Below are positions 20,893 through 31,992 of a stretch of DNA of 64,000 nucleotides, one piece after another. The stretch lies in contig CM057064.1 in the NCBI GenBank assembly GCA_029945375.1, positions 2,356,001 through 2,420,000 of the forward strand, given 5' to 3'. Below the pieces are notes generated by a model that saw only the letters and a list, made by a program, of their open reading frames with translations, was not told the origin of the DNA and did no database searches. Both the position numbers and the translations under genes were made by a program. The first letter of the stretch is position 1. Every line of letters begins with the position of its first letter. The stretch is from Agaricus subrufescens. Taxonomy: Eukaryota > Basidiomycota > Agaricomycetes > Agaricales > Agaricaceae.

Positions 20893-22686
20893 CGCATAAG
20901 TTCAGTCCTTTTGAATCTCGACTGGTGATCTTTGGTACTCACGGTCCACGTTAGCTAGATCTCGTAATCTGGCCTACCGCTCCTTTTCGGGAATGAATCA
21001 TGGATCATGTTTTTGTATGGAAATAGTTTCTCGTGCCACTTTTGATAAATACTTCTTCTCCCTTCCTGTTTCATTTTCGCGAGCATCGTGTATGATATAT
21101 GCCAGGTTTGACTCTATCATTGCGTTGACCAGACTTTTTGTACCGTTTCTGGATAGCTATCTGTCACCTTTAACTTGACATTGACACATTCGAAGATAGT
21201 GATGAGGAAGGAGTTCCGTGAGCCAAAGCTAGAGCTTGGATAGTGACACGTAGACTAACTTGTGCTATAGTTGATTTCTCACAGTCCTGTGAACGTGATA
21301 TGTGTTCTGGTGCTGGGACTTGTTTTCCGGCGGCGGCATTAGAAGCGAATTCGGGGATAGTCATAGGGTAGAGGTCTTTCAGAAGTAGGTGACGAGCCTC
21401 GAACTTGATACCGTGGACCTTGCTAACGACTATGATAAGCGATATCTGTTCCTAAGACCGAACCCTGTCGTTTAGAATTAATCAGTGGAGTCCGGTTAAC
21501 TCCGTTGAAATAAACCCTTTCATATGGAGATATGTGTATACTTGATGGATACCCACTCTGGACGACTTCTTTCCAGAGTAGAAACAGGTTCCGGATATAA
21601 AAACCTGAGAAGGACACAGTTTCGGTGGACGGAAAGAAGACGCCCGGGTATATGAGAATGGAAAAACACCGGAGGTGGCCAAGCACATCAGGGGGAAAAT
21701 GCGTAGCGCCAGTGAAATATGACGCAGTTGATTATGCGCTATCAGTTCACAGGTGACTACAAACTAATGAATGTCCCTTTCTCATTAGACTTAGTATTCG
21801 GTTCAATGCGGTTAGCCATCAAAGTTCTTTGACATAAGGGGTGGATTGATGGACAAATAATAGGTCTAATACAAACCTGATGCCATATAGAGATTCATCA
21901 TCAGAACCGACTGTATCGATGGCGCAAGGCGAGAAAAACCTCGGGATGGAAGGTAGCCACCTGACTAGAACATGACTATAAGACCCTCTGGACGGCCACA
22001 GGGCTGGGTGCTTCCAACCTCGGAATTAGGACCGGCCGAGTCATCGCCGAGTTCGCGGGTATGAAGGTGGCAGACGCTCCCTGATACAGGCAGGATCATG
22101 TTGGACCGTGCGGAGGGGAGGCAGTGTACTGAGGAAAGGGGGTATGACGCGGGCACTGAAGCTTTCAAGTACGCGCAGGCTTGAGGCTAAGAGGTGATCG
22201 GATCGATGCGTAATGAAGCGTTTGAAGGGGATGAAAGGCCGAGAGGCAGACCAGAGAATCACAATGTATCGTATATAAATATTTGTTTGATGGCAGTTGA
22301 AAGCCTTGGGTTGCCAGGCCATATGCTCGCAGGCCCCCACGTCCCACCACACCTCTGAGCAGCAAAAACACGACTCGTCACGGACGACGATCGAGACCAG
22401 GGCCGGCTCCGATATTGATTGCGGCGGATATTTTTGGGGTGCGGTGTCGGCGATAGGACGATTGCTCGACTGCGGGCAGCAGATTAGGCTCTGCACGGGC
22501 AGTGGCCGAGCTCTAGAAACCTTGGCGGTGGTCTGAAGGCGTTTGGTTTCGAGGGACAGCGTAGAGGTTGAAGATCCGCCACCCGATTTTATTCGGGGGG
22601 GGCTGACTAGGTTAAGCGAACCTCGCCGGCTACTTATTAACTTATTACCCTCCAGCCCGCTTCTTCCTCCTCCTTATTTTATCCCG
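20893..22686. other. Intergenic, 1.8 kb
   Basis: Relatively GC-rich towards the right end. Open frames on both strands are short and lack family features. Some sequence just upstream of 22687 is open in the frame of the next gene but has no in-frame ATG. Confidence 0.45.
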
Positions 22687-23886
22687 ATGCAAGCCACGTT
22701 CGACAACAAAATAAATCTTCTCTCCTCCAACATCCGCTCCTCTGTCGACGACTCTGTCCTCTACTCCATCACCACTACTCATAATCTCTGGGGTCGAACT
22801 GTGACGTTACTGAAGGATGCCAACCCTGCGCCTGGCAGCACGCCCATCGTCGGGGCTATCTACTGGAAAGAGCGTCTTTTCATGGTTAATGGTCAGAAGA
22901 AGTCCATAAGCGACCTTAAACGGAGGCCACCTGGCTTCGCCCCCGCCCTCGACGTGAAACCTACCCGGAATGGACAACGCCAGCGCACAACGAGTGTTGT
23001 ATCGAGAAAGGATAGCATCACGGCGACGGGCAAGGCACCGAGTAGGAGACCAAAGGGTGCCGCTGACAAGCCGGAGGGTCTGGATGGGGATAAGGGTCGA
23101 AAACGGCCCAAGTCGGTCACAATCGCCTCCCCGCCTACCGTCATTTCTCCATTACAGCAGTACACGTCAGACGCTCCCCTCCCCTCGTCCATCCTTCGCA
23201 AATTCGTCCTAGGTAGTTGGTGGCGATCATTGTCTTGCATAACTCGATATTGGCGTTGGGCGTCAGATAGGACCGAGTACGAGATGGCATACCATCACGA
23301 ACGCTGGAAGGTATGTCGCATACCGCATCACCACATTATATTCTCCGTCCATCACTCATTCCATCACAATAAATGCCACTATTCTTTTTTTGTCTTTCAT
23401 TTGCTAACTCTGTCAAATTAGGCTATGGCTATTTTGGACCATGACAGAAACCACCAGCAACATCACCATGAGAAGAACCCCATTGTTCCCGGAGCTCATT
23501 TCAGATATTCTACGGCAAGCGCCGGCCGTAACTCCGGCTCCGATGCCACACTTCGCTCCCTACATCATCGTTCCATCAGTTTTTCTTCCTCGCCCTCCCG
23601 CCTATCGGCGGCAGAGAAAAAGTTCGAAGACGAGTTGTTTGGTGACGCGACAAAAGAGGAAGAGGAGGACCAGCATATGGCTGCCAGTTTGTGCATACCC
23701 CACAGGACTCATTTATTCCATAAGAACAAGGCTCCGGTCTTGTACATAAAACCATCTTCCCTCCTCCAGGACGAAGTTTTCTTAATCTTGGTATTGATAT
23801 ATATGGAGACGAAGAGGCAAGATAAGACTGTATGCTCTTTTTTCCCCTTTCATGCAGACCCTCTTATTGACAATCTCGCAGAATAG
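22687..23886 (+). CDS. DUF6593-like protein with Arg/Lys-rich linker
   Basis: Two exons, intron about 23311-23422. The N-terminal block (MQATFDNKINLLSSNIRSSV, then VLYSITTTHNLWGRTVTLL, then GAIYWKERLFMVNGQKKS) has the spacing of Agaricomycete DUF6593 domains: short beta-strand motifs with LY-x-I-x-T and a later W-containing strand. A basic linker of about 85 residues (RRPKGAADKPEGLDGDKGRK) splits the domain before the closing RYWRWASDRTEYEMAYHHERWK. The second exon encodes a His-rich and Ser-rich tail (DRNHQQHHHEKN; SISFSSSPSRLS) and ends at TAG 23884. Function unknown. The alternative frame of exon 2 is also open for about 100 codons, so the exon-2 reading is less certain than exon 1. Confidence 0.6.
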
Positions 23887-24367
23887 TTCAGGCGGATGGT
23901 AAACGCCACTTCTCGAATTTCACATATCTTCTTGGGACATCTTGTTTTACGAATTTTGCATATGAGGACGTTAACGATCTTCTCTCCGGATTTTTCGCCA
24001 TCAACGCCTACATATCTGTGTTTTTTTTCCTGCATGTATCGCATACATCAAACGGCTTCAAGCATCTCTTGTTTTTTTTTTTTGTTTTCTTTCTTGGACA
24101 GAGCATGACAATGGACACCTTTTGTGCATTTTTCACGAATTAATTCGTTTGGAGCATAATGATAGTGACGATGTATCCTTAGCAATTGGCAATTGGACTT
24201 TTGACGTCGTTTCCGCCCGCTTTGGGGCGATCCAATTTTGCTTTTTGACAAGGTAATAACATATTGACGATCGATTGATGTACCTCAAAATGTAACACAA
24301 AAATTGGAACGAAAGTCCTCGTATTACTGCCTTATTACATGTATATACAGATGCACAATTGAAGTGT
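23887..24367. other. Convergent 3' region, DUF6593-like gene / F-box 4
   Basis: AT-rich with poly-T tracts at 24020-24085. No gene supported. Confidence 0.5.
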
Positions 24368-26104
24368 TCAAAACATTGGGTGGTATACGGACTGATAAGC
24401 GGGGTATGTGGATTCGTAAGAGGTTCCAGAGGGAGGTGCTGGCGGTGAAGAACGCAAATGGAAGAAAGTCCCAGTACCCTCTAAGATTTGACAGACCTTC
24501 TCCTTTAATTCATCTGATATCGCAGACTCTGTAAAGATATCCACTTTTTTCAAAGGAGTAACTTCTGCGGCTCTTGCTCCTGAGCCAGTACGAAGGCGCA
24601 AGAAATCAAGCAAAACATCTTCGGTGAGCGCTGGCCCAAGGCAAACGCATTTGATTACTTCGAGCTGAGGACAATGAAAGTTTGAAGTGGGGACTGGTGG
24701 AGGCTCGGCATCATCGACTATACTGGACGAATAATTCGACTCGCTTTCCCAATCGACATGAGAATCCTCCGATAAACATTCAAGGTGGAAGTCTCCTATA
24801 TTCCTGATTCCCTGGCTCCCAAACCAAAATGGGCCAGAGGCACGAGGCCTGTTGAGCGATAACCTCTTTAGGCCAGGGAGAAAACTCAAAATCCTTCGGA
24901 ATTCTGTCCCGTAGGAGTGTATGTGTAGGTCCAGCTCTTCGAGGGGTTCTTTCAACCTGCTTAGAAAAGTGCGTATAGCATTCAAGTGCCCTGTGATGGG
25001 GTGGCTGTCGTGCGATGGTAGTAAGTAGTACTTCCAATGACGAAGCAGTGGCGCATGCAAGGCTCCCAAGAACACCCATACGTAAGCATATGGTCGATAA
25101 TCCGTGATTGAAAGTGACTGTAAGTTGGAAAGGTGGATTGTGTGATGTGAGAAATCAGACGAGTCATCGGATGCATGGAAACCGGATATCGTAAGACTTT
25201 GGAGGAGGGGGACCGATTGAAGGATCTCCATGATCTCGCTTAGTTCGTATGTCCCATAATCGGGACGAGTAATAGCTAGATTGGTAAGTCTTTTGGGGTC
25301 CGTGTTCCAGCGGAAGAGTATGAGGGCATCGAACGGCAATGACAGTGAATGTAATTTGGGCAATAACGATCGCCCTAGACTACAAAAAACTGTTTCATCT
25401 CTGTTCATATTGTACCAGGATCCTGAATCAATATGGAGTTCCTCCAAAGAGGTAAGCACCGCGTCGGCTGAAATCATGTAATCCAATATGTCTGAAGTGG
25501 TTGAGAGGTGTAATGAGCCACAACGACTGATCACCGAGGTAAAGACGTCCAAATAGGGTTTGAATTGATTTATGCCCGTGCTATACGATGACGGAGAACC
25601 GTAGAGAGACACGGATAGTGGAAGAGATTTCGAGCGGGAAACCCATGAGATGACATCATCCGGAGATGGCATTGGAACGAGTGTGACGTCGTAGCATAAG
25701 GAGATATGGATTGAAGTCCAGAGGCGCGGTGTCGCATGTGCGAGCTGCCTCCAGCCTTGGCATATACGGCACAAAAGCAACGGTGCCTCTCGGGCACTCA
25801 TCACTGCATTGTAGGCCACGGGGAGACAAAGGACAAAGATTTCTTGAAGAACTTCAGGAGGTAAATTCGTGATTGGCGGATCACGAGGTTTGACTGCTTC
25901 GTTGAGCAATCTCCGCTCCTTGGTGAGAATAGCAAGTTTGTTCTTCAGATTCGTGATCTCGTCATCTATCGTAGCTACTGCTCGTTCGTTTCTTGTTAAT
26001 GCAGTCTTGAGGACAATGAATTGACTTTGTGTGGGCGTGCGTAGTAGGACCTTTGCTTTTGGGAACGTTAGAGGGATCATCATGTGTGTGCGTGTGGGGA
26101 ACAC
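24368..26104 (-). CDS. F-box-like domain protein, paralogue 4
   Basis: Single-exon minus-strand gene of about 578 residues, intact. MIPLTFPKAKVLLRTPTQ leader (the MIPL methionine is 8 codons after the first ATG), coiled-coil (NERAVATIDDEITNLKNKLA), F-box-like block TNLPPEVLQEIFVLCLP and LLLCRICQGWRQLAHATPRLW, LRR-like tail (PLLQSLTISGFH, LEELDLHIHS, GLKRLSLNRP) and a C-terminal KKVDIFTESAISDELKEK ... GTGTFFHLRS. Closest to paralogues 1 and 5. Upstream and same-strand neighbour of paralogue 5, probably a tandem duplicate. Confidence 0.82.
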   Translation of the reverse strand: MFPTRTHMMIPLTFPKAKVLLRTPTQSQFIVLKTALTRNERAVATIDDEITNLKNKLAILTKERRLLNEAVKPRDPPITNLPPEVLQEIFVLCLPVAYNAVMSAREAPLLLCRICQGWRQLAHATPRLWTSIHISLCYDVTLVPMPSPDDVISWVSRSKSLPLSVSLYGSPSSYSTGINQFKPYLDVFTSVISRCGSLHLSTTSDILDYMISADAVLTSLEELHIDSGSWYNMNRDETVFCSLGRSLLPKLHSLSLPFDALILFRWNTDPKRLTNLAITRPDYGTYELSEIMEILQSVPLLQSLTISGFHASDDSSDFSHHTIHLSNLQSLSITDYRPYAYVWVFLGALHAPLLRHWKYYLLPSHDSHPITGHLNAIRTFLSRLKEPLEELDLHIHSYGTEFRRILSFLPGLKRLSLNRPRASGPFWFGSQGIRNIGDFHLECLSEDSHVDWESESNYSSSIVDDAEPPPVPTSNFHCPQLEVIKCVCLGPALTEDVLLDFLRLRTGSGARAAEVTPLKKVDIFTESAISDELKEKVCQILEGTGTFFHLRSSPPAPPSGTSYESTYPAYQSVYHPMF

Positions 26105-26534
26105 ATGGGATTCGTTCTCGGCAACGGATGATTAGGTAATCAAGATTTGATATTTTTGATCCTGTTCAACGGCGTCACCCGACACATCTGCCAATCTGAA
26201 GAACTTCGCTCTCAAGTACGTGTACTTGCCCCACTGACGTGCTAGCCGCTACCCTCATTCTTCCTTTGGATCAGGGAGCGTAGCCTGAGTGAACTAATCT
26301 TCAATATGTGTTTACTGTGTTTTCTCATTCATTCGGAGCCCTGTTGGAGCTATTCAACACTCTTCTATCATCTGACAACTGTTGACACCTGGGCAATAAA
26401 TGGTCTCAACCCGGGTACAAGAGACCGTCTGATGTTGGCTTGCTCGATACGCGAGTATAATAAGGATAGTTGGTATAGAAACTAAAGTCCGTTATATACC
26501 CATCAGATATACAAGTACATGATTAACAAGACAT
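26105..26534. other. Spacer between F-box 4 and F-box 5
   Basis: 430 bp between two same-strand genes, presumably the promoter of paralogue 4 and terminator of paralogue 5. No other feature seen. Confidence 0.45.
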
Positions 26535-28277
26535 TCAAAATATCGGGTAATACATGGGTTGACACAAAGCAGGAGATACCTGTAAGGGTAAACATGGTTC
26601 CACCGGAGCGGATAACAAACGAAATGCCGTGCCCGTACCATCCAAGAGTTGATGGACCTTTTCCTGCAACCCTTCTGATACCGATGATTCAGTAAAAATG
26701 TCCACTTTCTTCAAGGGTGTAATCTCAGCAGCTTTTGCTCCTGAGCCAGTACGAAAGCGTAAGAAATCGAGTAACGCACTCTCGGAGAGTGATTGACCAC
26801 GGCATACGCATTTGATCACTTCCAGTTTAGGGCAGTAAATGATCGGAGAAGGTTCTGGTAGCGATGCGATATCATCCTCTGTATATAACGTATGATCAGA
26901 ACCGTTTTCCCAACTGAAAGGAAATCCTTCTGTCAAGCAACTCAAATGAGAATCCCCAATGCATCTTGAGGATCCCACCTCAAACCACTGGTGGAAATCA
27001 AGTTGCTGGGGATCGTTGAGGGATAGCCTCTTTAAGCCGGGTAAAAGAGCGAGAACATCTCGAAATTCCGTCGAGCGAGAGCGTATATAGAGGTCCAGTT
27101 CTTCGAGCGGCTCCTCCAACCTGTTCAGAAAACTTGCTAACGCTGACAAGTATTCTTTTGAGGAACGACGATGAAAAAACATCAGGTGGTGTTTCCAATG
27201 ACGAAGTCTTGGCGCGTGCAATACCCTTAGGAATGCCCATATATGTGCGCGTGGTCGGTAGTCAGTTATCGAAAGAAACTCTAAATGGGAAAGGTGGATG
27301 GCGTGCTGTAGGAAGGGAGAAGACCCGAATCCAATGGAGGTGTGGAAGCCAGAGATCGAAAGGTTTCGGAGGAGAGGAACTGCTAGAAGGACTTCGACAA
27401 TTCTGCTGAGTTCGTATGTCCCATAACTGGGACGGGTGATGCCGAGTTCAGTAAGTCTGTTGTAATCCGCATTTGGTTGGAAGGGCATGAATGCATTGAA
27501 TGGCAATGATAAGGACCGTAGTTTAGGCGGCATCCAGTCGGAATCGATATCATCCTCCTCCTCTATGTCCGGAGGAAACGTTGAATCGACATGAAATTCC
27601 TCCAGGGAGTCCCACTCGTCTCCATTTGTTAAGAATAAATGTTCAAAAACATACAATGATGCGAGGGAAGTGTGAAAGGCTCGGCATCGATTCGCCACAG
27701 AGGCAATACCATCCAAATAGGGTTTGAACTGTTCTATGCTCAAGGAAGAGATACTCGATGGAGGGTGGCGAAAGTAGAAGGAGATGGATAATTGGAGGGA
27801 TTTTGAGCGGGCAAACCAAGCAATGACATCCTCTGGTGATGGCATCTGAGTTGTCGCGACATCATGGCATAAGGGTATATGGATGGAGGTCCAGAGGCGC
27901 GGTGTCGTATGTGCGAGTTGCCTCCAGGCATGGCACACATGGCACAGAAGCAAGGGCGCTTCCCGGGCACTCATCACTGCATTGTGCGCAACGGGAAGAC
28001 AGAAAACAAATATCTCCTGGAGAACCTCAGGAGACAATTGTCTAATTGGGGCGAGCAAGGAGTCATGGGTTTTGATTACTTCGTTCAGTAATCTTCGTTC
28101 ATCGGTGAGAACTGCGAGTCGGTTCTTGAGAACAGTTATCTTGGTCTCTAGTTTTGATCGTCCTCTTGCCCGTCTCGTTGATGATGCCTCGATGGCATTG
28201 AACTGACTGTGCGTAGGTGCACGAATCAGGAACCGCGTTTTTGGGAATGAGAGAGGGATCATCCTTATGAGGGACAA
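26535..28277 (-). CDS. F-box-like domain protein, paralogue 5
   Basis: Intact single-exon paralogue of about 580 residues. MIPLSFPKTRFLIRAPTHSQ leader preceded by MSLIR, a basic coiled-coil (TRRARGRSKLETKITVLKN), F-box-like block (RQLSPEVLQEIFVFCLP; LLLCHVCHAWRQLAHTTPRLW), an acidic stretch DIEEEDDIDSD at about residue 245 that the other copies lack, LRR-like tail and C-terminal KKVDIFTESSVSEGLQEK ... GTGTAFRLLS. Divergently oriented to P450-B with 285 bp between the start codons. Confidence 0.82.
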   Translation of the reverse strand: MSLIRMIPLSFPKTRFLIRAPTHSQFNAIEASSTRRARGRSKLETKITVLKNRLAVLTDERRLLNEVIKTHDSLLAPIRQLSPEVLQEIFVFCLPVAHNAVMSAREAPLLLCHVCHAWRQLAHTTPRLWTSIHIPLCHDVATTQMPSPEDVIAWFARSKSLQLSISFYFRHPPSSISSLSIEQFKPYLDGIASVANRCRAFHTSLASLYVFEHLFLTNGDEWDSLEEFHVDSTFPPDIEEEDDIDSDWMPPKLRSLSLPFNAFMPFQPNADYNRLTELGITRPSYGTYELSRIVEVLLAVPLLRNLSISGFHTSIGFGSSPFLQHAIHLSHLEFLSITDYRPRAHIWAFLRVLHAPRLRHWKHHLMFFHRRSSKEYLSALASFLNRLEEPLEELDLYIRSRSTEFRDVLALLPGLKRLSLNDPQQLDFHQWFEVGSSRCIGDSHLSCLTEGFPFSWENGSDHTLYTEDDIASLPEPSPIIYCPKLEVIKCVCRGQSLSESALLDFLRFRTGSGAKAAEITPLKKVDIFTESSVSEGLQEKVHQLLDGTGTAFRLLSAPVEPCLPLQVSPALCQPMYYPIF

Positions 28278-28562
28278 TGGGATTCGCTCTCCGTAGTGAG
28301 GGTTGGGTACGTTAATTAGTAATCAAGATTTGACACTTTTGATTTCGTTCAGCGGTGTTACCCACGAAACGGCCTCCGAGGCGACATGTGCTGTTCTTCT
28401 TGTCGAGGTGTCATTTGGGACCCTAGATGTGGAACTATGCTCTAAGTATAAGCGATATAGGAGACCCACGGCCGACACACATGAGCCTCTCTGTTCCTCC
28501 CCTCTGACATTGTTGGAGTACTGTCCTCGGATTTCTATTAGCAGGCTCATTTCACCTCTGAA
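28278..28562. promoter_or_regulatory. Bidirectional promoter region, F-box 5 / P450-B
   Basis: Only 285 bp separate the divergent start codons, so both promoters must share or abut this interval. No canonical TATA box could be placed with confidence. Confidence 0.4.
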
Positions 28563-30597
28563 ATGCCGTCGATTCTGGTGCAAGGATTAATTGCATACGT
28601 CTGTTCGGTGATCACTTGGAAATTAATAAGGAAGTTTCTCGTCAAGTCCCCCTTGGACATAGTACCGGGACCCCCAGTTCCTTCTTTTCTAACCGGTGAG
28701 TTCAATATGGCAACGTCTATGTAAAGTGTAATTTCAGCTCATCTTTCATGATCTTCACACAGGCCATATCAGGGATCTATTCGATGTGAATGGTTGGGAG
28801 TATAATGATAATATCTTGAAAAAATGTAGGTTTGAGCATCCCTCCAGTCCAGCTCTCTTTGATCTCAGAGGCTCTATAGATGGAAGCGTCATGAGAATTC
28901 ATGGACTATTGGGAGTAAGTTGTTTTCATGTTCAAAGACACTAAGACTGAAAATGCTCAAAATTTCAAAGGAGCGTCAGTTGATGATCTTCGACCCTCGA
29001 GCTCTCCACCATATTCTCGTCAAAGATCAATACATTTATGAAGAATCCGATGCCTTTGTCATGTACGTCATGCAATACCCCGCAATAATGTTAACAAGCT
29101 TGATTCACCCTGGCAGGTCTACTAAACTGATGTTTGGCCAGGGATTGCTATCGTCTTTGGGAGAACAACATAGGAAGCAACGCAAGATGTTGAATCCTGT
29201 TTTCTCAATCGCTCATATGCGTGCGATGAGTACGTCCGACATCTCCGAACAATGTTTCCCACATCTGAATGTTCTTCTTCTACTTTCGGCCAGCTCCGAT
29301 ATTCTACGATGTCACAAGCCGAGTACATGTTGTGCACTTTCCCTGTGAAACGAAAGCTGATGACAGTATTGACAGTTGCGTAAAGCTATTTATAACCAAG
29401 TCAAAACATCACCTCGTGAAATTGACGTCCTTCACTGGATGACTCGCACTGCTCTTGAGCTCATCGGTCAAAGTGGCATGGGATACTCTTTCGATTCTCT
29501 CGAAAGTACCGAGGTGGCGGACTTGCATCCATATAGTCGATCTGTCAAGCGTTTAGGGTAAGTACCCGCTAATATAATTCTATCATACCTGCTAATTTAC
29601 AAAATCTCCGTTTATCATTAAAAATGTACCAGTGGTGTTGTCGCCGGTCCTTTGTCGGTTGTGTGTGCCTTCTATGTTTTGCCTGTCATGGATAAATTCA
29701 AATTCCCGCGTATCAAACGGTGGATTGTTGATCATTGGCCTTCAGACTGGGTACAAGATATAAAAGGTATCATAGATGTGATACAAGAAACTGCTTTGGA
29801 GATCTACAGAGCGAAGCAAAAGGCTATAGAAGAGGGGCATGGTGATGACGGGAAAAAGGACATAATCAGTATCTTGAGTGAGTTTTTTTACCTTCTTTCA
29901 ATGAGTTCAAATTCAATTGATCTGATAATTACTTATAGTGAGGGCCAATGCGAGTGCGACAGAGGAGGACAAGTTGACAGATGAAGAGGTCTATGCTCAA
30001 ATAGCGTATGTCCGTTGTCGCACCTGAACGAATACCTTCTCTCATCAATCGAATTTCTCTGTTCGTTGTAGTACTTTGACATTTGCAGCAATGGACACAA
30101 CTTCTTCTGCACTTTCTCGAATTCTCTCATTACTTGCAGATCATCCGGATGTACAGGACAAACTACGTGCAGAACTTGTTCAAGCAAAGAAAACTAATGG
30201 CGGTAAAGAATTGGAATACGACCAACTTGTTGGTCTTCCTTATCTTGACGCCGTTTGTCGCGAAACCCTCCGAGTGTGAGTTCTTGTCGGCTACCTACCT
30301 AAACCTCATCCGATTCTGAGCAATAAATAGGTTTCCCCCACTGGCAAATACAAACCGAGTGTAATTAGCATTAAAAGTATAAGAGGTGATTCGAAGTAAA
30401 CTGATCCCGCGTTTCGGCCAGTGCAAGGAAAGACATGATTTTACCTCTGTCTAAACCCATCAAAACCACCACCGGACAAGAAGTCACTGAACTCTCCATT
30501 CCAAATGGCACGACAATCCATATTTCGATTATCGGAGCGAATAGGAATCCAGATATGTGGGGAAATGATGCTGATGAATGGAAACCAGAGAGGTGGA

Positions 30598-30917
30598 TTA
30601 AAGAACAATAGCTCAGCGATAACGATAACTTGTTTATCACTATAAGTAAATACCTAAAGAACAATAGCTAATGTGACATGAGTACTGGGATATACTAGAA
30701 ACTCGTATGCTACTCACCTCAGCGATAACGATAACTTGTTTATCACTGAGGTGTAAGTTTTAAGGTTCAGGGAATATAAGTGCTCGGTAAGCCACGAATA
30801 AAAACTGTACAGTACTTTGATAGGAGGAAAGTAGTAAACGGCAATATGTGAAATATGAAGGTTTTAAAATAGATCATGAAGTTGTTACCGTCGGTGATGG
30901 AGTATTCCAACATGGAT
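30598..30917. mobile_element. Insertion of about 319 bp in P450-B exon, TGGAT target duplication
   Basis: Comparison with the uninterrupted paralogue at 38433-38514 shows continuous homology broken exactly here, with TGGAT at both edges. No TIR, poly-A or coding frame is visible. The insert contains a 30-bp direct repeat (30612-30641 and 30718-30747) and a second short repeat, AAGAACAATAGCT. The element class is undetermined; a non-autonomous element or a filler-DNA insertion are both possible. Confidence 0.7.
30612..30747. repeat. Two 30-bp direct repeats inside the P450-B insert
   Basis: The unit starts CTCAGCGATAACGATAAC and ends TTTATCACT, with identical copies at 30612-30641 and 30718-30747. 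Each copy is also an imperfect palindrome (CTCAGCGATAA against TTTATCACTGAG in the second copy). Confidence 0.75.
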
Positions 30918-31389
30918 GAATCCACTGCCAGAAAAGGTTGGAGAGGCGCATATGCCAGGCATATACTCACACTTGTGAGTAACGCTAGGGCTGAGAATTT
31001 GTAATTTTTTTTGATTATTTCGTGGCGGATATAGGATGACGTTCCTGGGTGGAGGTCGTGCTTGCATGTGAGTTCAATTCCTAGTAATCATAGAAGATCT
31101 GACGACGTCGATAATTGAATGAAATCAAATAGCGGATTCAAATTCTCCCAACTCGAGATGAGTGCGTCCTGAATTCCGTCATTTTTCGTATACTTGACAA
31201 CTGATTGTGATTTACAAAGAGGTGGTACTCTCACTCTTAATAGCATCATTCAAGTTTGAGAATACAGAAAAGAAGATTATGTGGAAAATGTCTGGCGTTT
31301 CAGCCCCGGTCGCTGAAGGAGATGAATTTTCTCACTCGACTATGCCGATGAAAGTTACGTTGGTGGACAAAAATAGTGTTATTACGTAA

Positions 31390-31651
31390 TGACTTTTAGT
31401 AATAATGATGAGAGTTTGAACGTAACTAGCTGCTCCTGCAACGATATGCATTTTCTTTTCAGTAACTTCTTAATTCAGTGGCTGTACTCTCCGGTACTTT
31501 TCATGCTTGAGAGATATCAGAGAGTGATAAGACCTCTTGACCTTGCTTTGGTCCGTGCATAAACAGGAGGAAGGCCACATTGTGATGGCGCGGGGATCGG
31601 GGACCATTGGCATGGCTATCTGAGGTAAATGTGATATGACTTCCAATTGTA
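31390..31651. repeat. Left part of duplicated P450 spacer
   Basis: The 3' flank of P450-B matches the 3' flank of P450-C (40943 to about 41205), including GATATGCATTTTC, GGCTGTACTCTCCGGTAC and GGCGCGGGGATCGGGGACC. The spacer continues at 36906 on the other side of the Ngaro element. Together these define the tandem duplication unit P450 plus spacer. Confidence 0.75.
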
Positions 31652-31897
31652 TTGGGCTTAAAGTATGTTTTCGCGAATCCAATGATAGGATTCGGATCCC
31701 GGGATTTTGTTACCAGAATGAGGAATACAATTAATCAGTTACAATTTGATCTACACAACAATGGATCCAACACAGAATGGATTCATGAATACAGATCACA
31801 TCCGAGACACCGTAGGGTAAAGGATATTTCATGTGAAGGTCAGTCATACCACGAGAACGATTTTCCCTCCTTTCTGCGAAAGGACATTCTTTGACGA
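31652..31897 (+). repeat. Ngaro repeat A1
   Basis: Begins TTGGGCTTAAAG and ends near GGACATTCTTTGACGA. Nearly identical to A2 at 36356 with scattered substitutions, mostly transitions. Confidence 0.85.
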
Positions 31898-31992
31898 AGT
31901 TATCGCGGTCAATCCTACGCTTCACTGGCAATCATCGTCACCATTGACTCAAAAAAATCAACTGCATCGTCGAGATATTTCTAAGTCTGGAT

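Larger units (their letters stand above)
28563..31389 (+). pseudogene. Cytochrome P450 (P450-B), exon disrupted by insertion
   Basis: Array member of the B/C/D/E subgroup. All exons upstream of the break splice in frame: anchor MPSILVQGLIAYVCSVITW, hinge DIVPGPPVPSF, EQHRKQRKMLNPVFS, QSGMGYSFDSL, I-helix AAMDTTSSALSRIL, RETLRV and GANRNPDMWGNDADEWKPE. At about 30598 a roughly 319-bp insertion with flanking TGGAT brings a stop (frame ...KPERWIKEQ stop). The downstream exons resume in frame: NPLPEKVGEAHMPGIYSHL, heme loop FLGGGRACIG, FKFSQLEM and the C-terminal exon to 31389. So the gene is lost unless the insert is spliced out; an in-frame GT-AG option exists but removes the conserved PER-x-W arginine. 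Neighbour relations point to tandem duplication with C, D and E. Confidence 0.8.

Noticed and set aside
22543..22686. N-terminal extension of the DUF6593-like gene
   Set aside because: Open frame but no ATG; begins with a TTG, not a normal eukaryotic start. First in-frame ATG is 22687.
30612..30747. CRISPR-like repeat-spacer arrangement
   Set aside because: Only two repeats, in a eukaryotic gene insertion; no array.
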